Source: Amycolatopsis sp. EV170708-02-1
GTDB lineage: Bacteria > Actinomycetota > Actinomycetes > Mycobacteriales > Pseudonocardiaceae
DNA: 64,000 nucleotides
Direction of reading: 5' to 3'
Assembly (NCBI RefSeq): GCF_022479115.1
Contig: NZ_CP092497.1
Location: forward strand, 7,316,001 to 7,380,000
Shown piece by piece: positions 8,990 to 16,208 of the stretch. A model generated the notes under the pieces. It did not search any database, was not told where the DNA came from, and was given only the letters and a program-made list of their open reading frames with translations. A program made the position numbers and the translations under genes. Position 1 is the first letter of the stretch, and every line of letters starts with the position of its first letter.

Positions 8990-10228
8990 ATGACTCAGAT
9001 TGACGACCTGGACCCGATCTTCCTCAGCTACCGGCACTCAGACGGAGATGCTTTGGCAGAACGGGCCGCGTGGGTGCTTCGTACCCACGGCGTCCCCGTG
9101 TGGCATGACCAGACTCATTTATCACCGGGACGCTTTCAGCGGCGGTTGCAAGAAGCTCTCGATTCGGGACTGTCCGGAGCCGTACTTCTCGTCACCGAAG
9201 ACATGGCACTTTCGAGTTTCGTTCGAGAGTTGGAACTACCGAACCTCCTTCGTTTGGAAGCGGACTCCGCGTTCACCTTCGCCATCGGGAACACCATCAC
9301 CGACTCCGACGGCCGGCTGGACTACGGCGCCCCGGATCGCCTGCTCCCCCAGGAAATAGCGACGCTGAGCGACTTCGATCAGTTCGCGGTGTACGACCAC
9401 GCAGGGCTCGCTCGCTTGGCCAGCGAGATGGCGGTCCGCCGTGTCCGCCGCGCCGCCGTCGATGATCGGCTACATCTGGACATCCAAACCCGGGTCCCTG
9501 CGCTGGGTACTCGGAAGGCACCGCTCGCGGTCCGGACGCGCCCGCCCATGCACGGTACCAGCGTGCCGCCTGTCGAGGCTTGGGAAGACTTCGCGCCGTT
9601 CCTCTGTGAGCTGCCCCGCATCGTCCAGTCGGCCGACGTTCAGCATCTTCACATCACCGGCGGCGCACACTTGAGCATGGCCTTCGCGCTCGGGGCCGCA
9701 TTACCGACCACGACTGGGCTGACCGTCACGATCGCCGATCAAGACGGGACCGAGTGGACGGGAGCTGAAACCCAGACTGTTTCGCTCGTACAGAGCGCGA
9801 TTCCCCTCGACGGTCGTCCCGATGGTCCCGTCGCCGTGTACCTCGATCTCGTACCCACATCTCCCAACAAAGGCTTCCGCCACTACGCCAAGAGCCACGA
9901 CTACGCCCACGCAGTCGAGATCGCAGTGGCGAAACGCGAACCCATCCCCGCCGAGGCAGCCCCCGCACTCGTCACCGAGCTACGCCGGCGCATCGGCGAA
10001 ATCGCAGGAAGCCGGCATGTACACCTGTTCATGCGCGTCCCTTTCCCTCTGGCCGTGATGCTCGGCCGCACCTGCAACACGCTGCGAGTCACCCTCTACG
10101 AATGGGAAAAGGAAGCCGAACCGCCAACGTACCTCGAGATGGCCACCGTGTCCGCAGGCCGCATTGGTGGGCCCGTCGTGTCATGGACCGACCGATCCCC
10201 CGCGCAGGCCACGGTAGGGAGCCCGTAA
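8990..10228 (+). CDS. TIR-SAVED effector (predicted NADase)
   Basis: 412 residues from ATG 8990, with AGAAGG 8 bases upstream. The N-terminal TIR domain (about 8-130) has PIFLSYRHSDGD, then GVPVWHDQTHLSPG and a glutamate-bearing helix SSFVRELELPNLL (E80 or E82 the likely catalytic acid). The C-terminal SAVED domain (about 190-395) has HVHLFMRVPFPLAVMLGR (about 343-360), then VTLYEWEKE. Known TIR-SAVED proteins form filaments on binding cyclic trinucleotide and deplete NAD+. The gene lies 169 bases after the nuclease-SAVED gene, the largest gap in the operon, so it could have been added later or have its own promoter. Confidence 0.87.
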   Translation: MTQIDDLDPIFLSYRHSDGDALAERAAWVLRTHGVPVWHDQTHLSPGRFQRRLQEALDSGLSGAVLLVTEDMALSSFVRELELPNLLRLEADSAFTFAIGNTITDSDGRLDYGAPDRLLPQEIATLSDFDQFAVYDHAGLARLASEMAVRRVRRAAVDDRLHLDIQTRVPALGTRKAPLAVRTRPPMHGTSVPPVEAWEDFAPFLCELPRIVQSADVQHLHITGGAHLSMAFALGAALPTTTGLTVTIADQDGTEWTGAETQTVSLVQSAIPLDGRPDGPVAVYLDLVPTSPNKGFRHYAKSHDYAHAVEIAVAKREPIPAEAAPALVTELRRRIGEIAGSRHVHLFMRVPFPLAVMLGRTCNTLRVTLYEWEKEAEPPTYLEMATVSAGRIGGPVVSWTDRSPAQATVGSP

Positions 10229-10273
10229 CAGACCGAACGAAGCGACTGCGCCGAATCGAAGATGCTGATCACA

Positions 10274-10375
10274 CCGAGCCGTCACCTTCACGAGCAGAAC
10301 GATGCCGGCCACGAAGATCAGGACCACAGCGGTGATGGCCACATGCCGGAAGCCTCGCTTCGGTTGCGGCGTCAT
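10274..10375 (-). pseudogene. Truncated sortase-like N-terminus
   Basis: From ATG 10375, overlapping the upstream surface-protein stop by one base, about 34 residues read as a basic start plus membrane segment (HVAITAVVLIFVAGIVLLV). The frame then runs into sequence unlike a sortase. A sortase gene normally follows a cell-wall-anchored protein gene; here only the anchor segment remains, next to the end of the CBASS operon. Sortase identity is inferred from context, because no catalytic part is left. Confidence 0.4.
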
Positions 10376-11090
10376 CAGTTCTCCGGGTCATTGGATTGAT
10401 TCGCACGCAGTCGACGGGACCTGCCGGCGAGCCACAGCAGTGCACCGACCAGGACGAGTGCCGCCCCGCCGAAGAGCAGGAGAGGAAGTCCCCCGAGACC
10501 GGTGAAGGCGAGGCCCCTGCCTCCGCTGTTGGACGAGGTCGTGGTCGGCGGCGCGGATGAGGCGCCGAACGGAACCGTTCCCGAAGTAGTCGTAGCAGTG
10601 GTCGGAGTCGGGGCCGGGGCATCGATGGTCGGGGTCTGCAGAGTGTTCGCAGCCCGGACGTCGATGTGCTGGGTGACTTCGGCGGTGCGTCCTTCGGCAT
10701 CGGTGACGACGAACCGCGCATCGACCGGGCCGGCGTTCGAATAGGTGTGACGAACCGCGCCGTCCTGGTTCGTTTCGTCGACCTTGCCGTCGTTGTCGAA
10801 GTCGAATCCGTACGTCGGGGTGGCGCCGGTATGCTGGAGGAGAGTCCGGACAGGACCGTCGGTGCGCCCGCCAGCACGGTGTCGGCGAGAGTCAAGCGGG
10901 CGACAGGCGCGGTTGCGGCGTCCTCGACGGTGCGAACGATCTTGCCGGTGACATCGTCTGAGGCGTCGATGGCTGCGGTGCTGCTGCCCGTGGCGTCCGA
11001 GATGGTCGTCAGCTGGCCGGTGAGTTCGGTGCTGGCGGATAGTCCGTAGACCTTGACGGGAGCGATCGCGGTCCCGGCAGCCGTGGTCAC
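10375..11090 (-). pseudogene. PKD-domain surface protein with LAFTG anchor, frameshifted
   Basis: The 5' part (from about GTG 11090) reads TTAAGTAIAPVKVYGLSAS and onward to APTVLSG. Around 10840-10855 the frame shifts by one base, and the second frame gives a PKD-like domain (TYGFDFDNDGKVDETNQDG), a Thr/Ser/Pro linker, LAFTG, a hydrophobic membrane segment and RSRRLR: a C-terminal cell-wall sorting signal. No signal peptide is seen before 11090, so the 5' end also looks truncated. The intact ancestor would have been a sortase-anchored surface protein, in line with the sortase remnant downstream. The frameshift could also be an assembly error, but the missing signal peptide points to decay. 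Confidence 0.6.
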
Positions 11091-11236
11091 TCCTGCTCAC
11101 CTGCCCAACGATAAGCCTCTCGCTATGCAGCTCAGGTCAGCTTCAAGAGTTCCAAACTTATCGTGGCGCCCCTCCGATCGGACGAAAGCCTGGTATGGGT
11201 GTAACGCCGAACCTGTTCTCGACGAGTCAGGAACCG

Positions 11237-11953
11237 ATGAACGCACAGGAGTTCGGCGACGGCTTGGTTCCGCTCCAGACCATCGACGGCGTCTCCTACG
11301 CCGTAGCGCTGACCACCCACCCGTGGGACCTTCCGGCCGACGCGCTGGCGATCTCCGTGGGCGCCAGCTACGGCGGCGTCGGAGAGGCGATGCAGGAGGA
11401 GTTCCCCCGTGCCGCGTGGCGCCGGGTCGATCTGGGCTCGATCACCGCTGCCGAGCCCGCCGTGCTGGACCTGAGCGCGCACACCGGCGGTCGGCGACTG
11501 CGCCTCGCCGTCCTCGCCACGCCTCACGACAGGAGCAACGGCGACTACCCGACCGCTGACGCGATCACGACCGCGACGACCACGGCCATCACCACGGCCG
11601 CGAGCGCCGGAGCGTCCGCTGTCGCCCTCCCGCTGTTCGCCACCGGACGTCTCGGGCTGGACGCCTCCATCGCCGCCCGAGCGGTCATCCACGGCGCGCT
11701 GGCCGCGAAGTCAGACGTTCGCGAAGTCATCCTGTTCTCCGATTACTCCGTCAACGTCGACGCGATCCGCAAACAGTGGGCCGCCTACGTCCCTGGCTCC
11801 GCGGCCTTTCCCGAACCTGAGAGCACTGCGTCCGAGCCATCCCCTGTCCCCGGGTGCCGGTGTTCTCCGACGACGAGCTCGCTGGTGGTGTCGCCCGCGA
11901 CCTGGTCGACCCGAACGAGAGCATCCCGCTGGCCGATGACCACCTCGGCGTAA
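11237..11953 (+). CDS. Macro-domain-like protein preceding KAP NTPase
   Basis: About 238 residues from ATG 11237 (CAGGAA close upstream; ATG 11195 is an alternative). The body resembles a macro/ADP-ribose-binding fold: DALAISVGASYGGVGEAMQ near the start and ASAVALPLFATGRLGLD in the second half, followed by VREVILFSDY. The last about 35 residues (after PEPESTASEPSPVPG) are low-complexity and overlap the KAP gene in another frame, so the natural protein may be one long macro-KAP polypeptide broken by a one-base frameshift near 11820-11860. Macro identity is tentative and based on motif appearance only. Confidence 0.5.
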   Translation: MNAQEFGDGLVPLQTIDGVSYAVALTTHPWDLPADALAISVGASYGGVGEAMQEEFPRAAWRRVDLGSITAAEPAVLDLSAHTGGRRLRLAVLATPHDRSNGDYPTADAITTATTTAITTAASAGASAVALPLFATGRLGLDASIAARAVIHGALAAKSDVREVILFSDYSVNVDAIRKQWAAYVPGSAAFPEPESTASEPSPVPGCRCSPTTSSLVVSPATWSTRTRASRWPMTTSA

Positions 11954-14016
11954 CCCCGTACGTCGCCATGCTGGCCCTGGTCATCGCCGCCAAGGACACG
12001 CCGCTGCCGTTGTCGATCGGCATCTTCGGCGAGTGGGGCTCCGGCAAGAGCTTTTTCATGGGCATGTTGCGCGGCCAGGTCAAAGCTTTGGAGGGCAAAC
12101 CTGGAAACTGCGCGAAGATCGCCCAGGTCGGCTTCAACGCCTGGCATTACGCCGATGCGAACCTTTGGGCCAGCCTCGGCGACGAGATCTTCCGCCAGCT
12201 CGCCGAACCCGCCCGGCGCCCCGGCGAGCCGGACGCCGAGCACCAGGCCCGGCTACGGGAGGGTGCCTGGCTGCGCGAGCAGCTTGCCGCTGAGCTGGAG
12301 CAGCGCAAGGTGCTGACCGCGGTGACCGAGCGCGCCCAGGCCGAGGCCACCGCACTGAAACACCGGATCGGCGAAGCCGAGCACGACCGCAAGGTGCGAG
12401 CCGGCGACCTGCTACGCGCGCTGCGGAAGTCACGCGCCTTCCATGAGGAGTACGACGGGCTGTGGCGAGAGCTCGGTGTTCGGGACCTGGCCGATCAGAG
12501 TCGGCTGCTGGCCGACGAGATGCGCGGCGCGCACCGCGAAACCGAGGCGCTGGGCCGGATCGCGCGTTATCGGCGAGGCAAGGCCGCCCTGGTCACCGCC
12601 GCCATCGTGCTGCTGGCCGGCGTGGCACTCACGGCCCTCGTGCCAGACGTGAAGGCGTGGCTGGCCGGCGTCGGCGCAGTGTTCGCCGGTCTGGCCGCGA
12701 CCGGGCTAACGCTGGTGGGTGCCGCTCGCGCTGGGCTGCGCCGGCTGCGGGTGCTCGCCGAGGACCTGCGCGAGGGGTTGGACGAAGGCGCGCAGCAGGA
12801 GCTGCTCGCGCTGCACAAGGCCGACGCTGACCAGCAGATCGCCGAACAACAGCTCGCCGAGGTCATCACCAGGATTGGGGAACTGGGCCGGCAGCTCACT
12901 GAGCTGACCCCGGGCCGGCAGCTCTACGCCTTTCTCGCCGAACGGTCGCACGGCGAGGACTACCGGGGCAACCTCGGCCTGATCTCCACCATCCGCAAGG
13001 ACTTCGAGAAACTCGTCGCGCTGATGAGGACGCCAGTGGCCGACGGCGAGGAGAGCACTCCTCCGCTGGACCGGATCGTGCTGTACATCGACGACCTCGA
13101 CCGGTGCAGCCCGCAACAGGTCGTCGACGTCCTCCAAGCGGTGCACCTGCTGCTCGCGTTCGACTTGTTCGTGGTGGTCGTCGGGGTCGACCCGCGGTGG
13201 TTGTTGCGGTCACTGAGCACGCACTACGACCGGTTGATCGAAGCCGACACCGTCGTGCGCGCGGACGGCTGGCATGTGACGCCCGAGGATTACCTGGAGA
13301 AGATTCTCAACATTCCGTTGGTACTACCGCGGATGCCACCGGGCAGCCTGCAGCGACTGCTGTGGTCGATGGCAGACGTCCCGGCTGCCACCGATACCAG
13401 TGAGCGACGGCCGACGACGGAGGTGCACGACGAGAAGACCGACGTCGTGACCCCATCCAGCGTTGCGGCGCAGGAGATCCCGGTCGAGCCAGGCTCGCAG
13501 ATGGCCGTGCACCTGGATCCAGATCGGCCGGAGGAGATCCCGCGGCCGCTGACCGATCCGGAGATCGCCCTGCTGTCGAAGCTGGACCCGCTGGTCGACA
13601 CCCCCAGGGACGCGAAGCGCTTGCTCAACCTCTACCGCATGCTCCGGGCGACCCGTGATCTCTCCGACGCCTCGACATTCCTCGAAGGCGAGTATGAGGC
13701 CGTGGTCGTGCTGCTGGGGACATGCACCGGGCACAGCCGCCTGCTCGGCCGCTTCGCCGACGCGCTGCTACGGGCGGCGCCGGAGACGCCCTGGGCCGAC
13801 TTCGTCGAGCGGCTGCGTCCGATGGAGCGGGACGATTGCTGGGTGAGCGAGGCTGTGGGCCGGGTTCCCGTGGACGAGGCGGAGCAGTGGGAGCACCTCC
13901 ACTCCAGCCTGGCCGAACTCACCACTGCGATGACGCTGCCCGACGTCCGTGTCTTCCAGTCGTGGGCGCCGCGGGTCCGCCGGTTCTCCTACGTACTCTC
14001 ACCCGACGCCCGCTGA
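11854..14016 (+). CDS. KAP-family P-loop NTPase, membrane-associated
   Basis: 720 residues from GTG 11854. Walker A GEWGSGKS (59-66) is preceded by a typical KAP entry (LGVTPYVAMLALVIA). Residues about 242-296 hold two hydrophobic segments (LVTAAIVLLAGVALTALV and VGAVFAGLAATGLTLVGAA) inserted in the P-loop domain, as in KAP ATPases. Walker B is RIVLYIDDLDRC (about 407-418). Charged coiled-coil stretches flank the membrane segments. KAP NTPases recur in phage-defence loci, where membrane anchoring and assembly are their usual features. It directly overlaps the macro-like gene, and the two may be a single gene split by frameshift. Confidence 0.82.
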   Translation: MPVFSDDELAGGVARDLVDPNESIPLADDHLGVTPYVAMLALVIAAKDTPLPLSIGIFGEWGSGKSFFMGMLRGQVKALEGKPGNCAKIAQVGFNAWHYADANLWASLGDEIFRQLAEPARRPGEPDAEHQARLREGAWLREQLAAELEQRKVLTAVTERAQAEATALKHRIGEAEHDRKVRAGDLLRALRKSRAFHEEYDGLWRELGVRDLADQSRLLADEMRGAHRETEALGRIARYRRGKAALVTAAIVLLAGVALTALVPDVKAWLAGVGAVFAGLAATGLTLVGAARAGLRRLRVLAEDLREGLDEGAQQELLALHKADADQQIAEQQLAEVITRIGELGRQLTELTPGRQLYAFLAERSHGEDYRGNLGLISTIRKDFEKLVALMRTPVADGEESTPPLDRIVLYIDDLDRCSPQQVVDVLQAVHLLLAFDLFVVVVGVDPRWLLRSLSTHYDRLIEADTVVRADGWHVTPEDYLEKILNIPLVLPRMPPGSLQRLLWSMADVPAATDTSERRPTTEVHDEKTDVVTPSSVAAQEIPVEPGSQMAVHLDPDRPEEIPRPLTDPEIALLSKLDPLVDTPRDAKRLLNLYRMLRATRDLSDASTFLEGEYEAVVVLLGTCTGHSRLLGRFADALLRAAPETPWADFVERLRPMERDDCWVSEAVGRVPVDEAEQWEHLHSSLAELTTAMTLPDVRVFQSWAPRVRRFSYVLSPDAR

Positions 14017-14340
14017 GGCTCAATTTCGTCGCAGCAAAGCTCGCTCGACGGCTTACCGGTCTGCGTCAACCGCCGCCGTGTAAGCCGCAGCTCCAGTTCG
14101 TCCACCGGCACCAACGGGCCGACAGGGCGGGCGAACTCCGCGACCGCCTCCGCGGTTCCTTCCCTGGAACCGTTCCACGATCACACACCGGTGCTCGAGG
14201 CTGCGGAGCAGGCGTCGTTCGGCTTCGGGTGCGACGTGGCTGGCGAAGATCGGCAGTCGGCGCGCTGGCACAGACATCGCCACGCTGATCCTGGAACTGG
14301 TCGGACGATGACGGACTACCACTACTCGTCGCGACCATCG
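14017..14340. other. Convergent intergenic stretch, no gene recognised
   Basis: 324 bases between the KAP NTPase stop and the stop of the minus-strand DprA-like gene. Both strands have short open frames, but none with a convincing start, domain or codon bias. No strong hairpin followed by T-residues is evident by eye. Confidence 0.5.
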
Positions 14341-15216
14341 CTACTCCAGGGTTAGCTGGGTGTCCTGGTTGAGACGCAACGAGCGCATCTCCTCAGCCAG
14401 ATCGACGCGATTGATGATTCTGCGAGCACCGGTCGCGATCAACTTTGCGTTGCCTTGAGGAGTTCCCTCGGCGAAATCCATCACCAGCAATCGGCGTCCC
14501 GACTGCACGGCGACCTCGCCAGCTCGCAGCGTCCCGCCGGTTTCTCCGGCTTCCACCACGACGACAGCCTGGCTGAGCCCGATCACCACCTGGTTGCGCG
14601 TCATAGCGGCACCAGCTGTCCAATGTTGGCTGGGTGGGAATTGCGAGATCACCAGCAAGTGATCGAGCGCAGAAGACGGTAGCTCTCGGTACGCCGGTCG
14701 GAGCCTGAAGTTGAGGATCCCTTCCGCGAGCACGGCAATCGTGCTACCACCAGCCTCCAGACAGGCCAGGTGGCTTTCGGTGTCTATTCCCCTGGCGTAG
14801 CCAGAAACGACCGTGACGCCAAGCCGAGCCGCATCTTGACCACAAGCGCGAGCGGCACGAAGACCAGCGGAAGTAGCGTTTCGTGAGCCACACACGCCGA
14901 CGGTCGGATTCTCTAGCATCTCGATGGGACCGCGATAGAACAGCGCGATGGGCGCGCCGGTGAACCGGCGCAAGCGGTCCGGGTAACGTTGATCGTCACA
15001 GAGCAGCGCCCGAATACCGCTCGATGTCAAAGTCTCGACTGTTGCGTCGGCTTCGATTCGTTGTTCATACGGTAGCTGCGCGATCAATGTGCGCAGCTGC
15101 TCCCGTCCGGATCGAAGCAATTGCTTGGCGCCTCGCCGCGGGCCACCTGCCGCTCGGGGGCCGAGCAGGGCTAGCAGCAGTTCTTCCTGGGCAACCTCGG
15201 CGCCGGATGAGTTCAC
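14341..15216 (-). CDS. DprA/Smf-like (SLOG) protein
   Basis: 291 residues. The Rossmann-like DprA core is clear: GVCGSRNAT (107-115), SGYARGIDTESH (138-149), and the family signature RNQVVIGLSQAVVVVEA (208-224) with TGGTL. The first about 80 residues are helical, as in DprA, but the usual C-terminal winged helix is short or absent. Housekeeping DprA handles single-stranded DNA in transformation. This copy is embedded in an accessory region and divergent from a ComF-like phosphoribosyltransferase and a likely nuclease. Computational surveys place DprA-like SLOG and PRTase proteins in predicted conflict systems as nucleotide sensors or handlers, a better guess here than transformation. Confidence 0.82.
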   Translation of the reverse strand: MNSSGAEVAQEELLLALLGPRAAGGPRRGAKQLLRSGREQLRTLIAQLPYEQRIEADATVETLTSSGIRALLCDDQRYPDRLRRFTGAPIALFYRGPIEMLENPTVGVCGSRNATSAGLRAARACGQDAARLGVTVVSGYARGIDTESHLACLEAGGSTIAVLAEGILNFRLRPAYRELPSSALDHLLVISQFPPSQHWTAGAAMTRNQVVIGLSQAVVVVEAGETGGTLRAGEVAVQSGRRLLVMDFAEGTPQGNAKLIATGARRIINRVDLAEEMRSLRLNQDTQLTLE

Positions 15217-15261
15217 CGATGGATTCTACCGAACTGTCACCGCGGTTCGTTCGACCCTGCC

Positions 15262-16149
15262 ATGATGACCTTGCGATCGGCACTGTCACGGGAAGGAGCC
15301 TGTTGTTTGCCTGCCTCATCACACTCGGCTCGGTTTGTATCCGACTGGCGCGGCAATCGCTTGGCCGACTGGCACATGGACCAGAGCAGAGGGACCTTGT
15401 CCCTGCGTGGATCCGAGGAAATATGCGAGCAAGTCGTCGCTTGCTGGCCGCGCGCAAAACGGCACAACCTGCTGGAACGGCAGTCGTATTGGACCCATCG
15501 GATCCACATGGACTTCCCGGAGCCACCCGAATTACAGGATTTGTTACGCCTGCAGAGTGAGGTTCTCACCCTGCACGTCGCTAGTACCGTCGTTGTCAAC
15601 ACCGCCATCGCCCTGGACTTCTACAACAAACCCGATGCGGACGAGCTAAAATACACTGACACCGGTCAGCTTCTGCATTCGCTCAAGTATGGGCGGCACA
15701 CGCCAGATGAGACGACACGGCTCGGCCGGAAGCTGTGTGCCGCGTTGTGCGACGTGGTCGACCGGCATCCATTGTTTCGAGATGCCACCCGTCTGCTTCC
15801 AGTTCCCGGCAGCACCCGGCGGCTCAGTGACCGAATCGGCTCGACCCTGCACCGTGACCTCGGCATTCCGCTCACGCATGTAACCCGGCGCAGCGTGGCG
15901 ACCCGCCCAGCCAAGGACATGACATCGCGAGAACGTGCCGAGCGCATTAACGACTTCAGCATCGACGAAGGCCTGGCCGGCGAACGAGTGCTGATCGTGG
16001 ACGACCTCTACCGCACCGGCCGAACCTTGGCCGAGGTCGCGCGCGTGGCGCACTCGGCGGGCGCGGATACGGTATACGGACTAGTGGCGGCCCGAACACT
16101 GGGCAGCAGGGACAAGCCACCGACCTTGTATCGCTGGCAGCCACGCTGA
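15262..16149 (+). CDS. ComF-like phosphoribosyltransferase
   Basis: About 295 residues from ATG 15262 (start uncertain; the conserved region begins near residue 85). The PRPP-binding loop is LIVDDLYRTGRT (244-255). Upstream features match ComF: LKYGRH (141-146) and LLPVPGSTRRLSDRIG (178-193). It has no N-terminal zinc-finger cysteine cluster of the kind seen in housekeeping ComF. It is divergent from the DprA-like gene by about 45 bases and followed 59 bases later by a PD-(D/E)XK-like gene, suggesting one functional unit. The substrate is unknown. Confidence 0.8.
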   Translation: MMTLRSALSREGACCLPASSHSARFVSDWRGNRLADWHMDQSRGTLSLRGSEEICEQVVACWPRAKRHNLLERQSYWTHRIHMDFPEPPELQDLLRLQSEVLTLHVASTVVVNTAIALDFYNKPDADELKYTDTGQLLHSLKYGRHTPDETTRLGRKLCAALCDVVDRHPLFRDATRLLPVPGSTRRLSDRIGSTLHRDLGIPLTHVTRRSVATRPAKDMTSRERAERINDFSIDEGLAGERVLIVDDLYRTGRTLAEVARVAHSAGADTVYGLVAARTLGSRDKPPTLYRWQPR

Positions 16150-16208
16150 ACAGCGGCACCACCGCGACGGCGATACCTGGACGACCGGAACTCCGAGAGT
16201 AGCGACGC

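Noticed and set aside
11132..11692. 186-codon minus-strand frame
   Set aside because: Lies opposite the macro-like gene; its Arg/Gly-rich composition is typical of an antisense shadow.
14053..14322. Minus-strand frame before the DprA-like gene
   Set aside because: No family and no start signal; the surrounding sequence is low-information.
15262..16149. Competence gene comF of a transformation system
   Set aside because: No other competence genes adjoin, the N-terminal zinc cysteines are absent, and the neighbours are defence-like.
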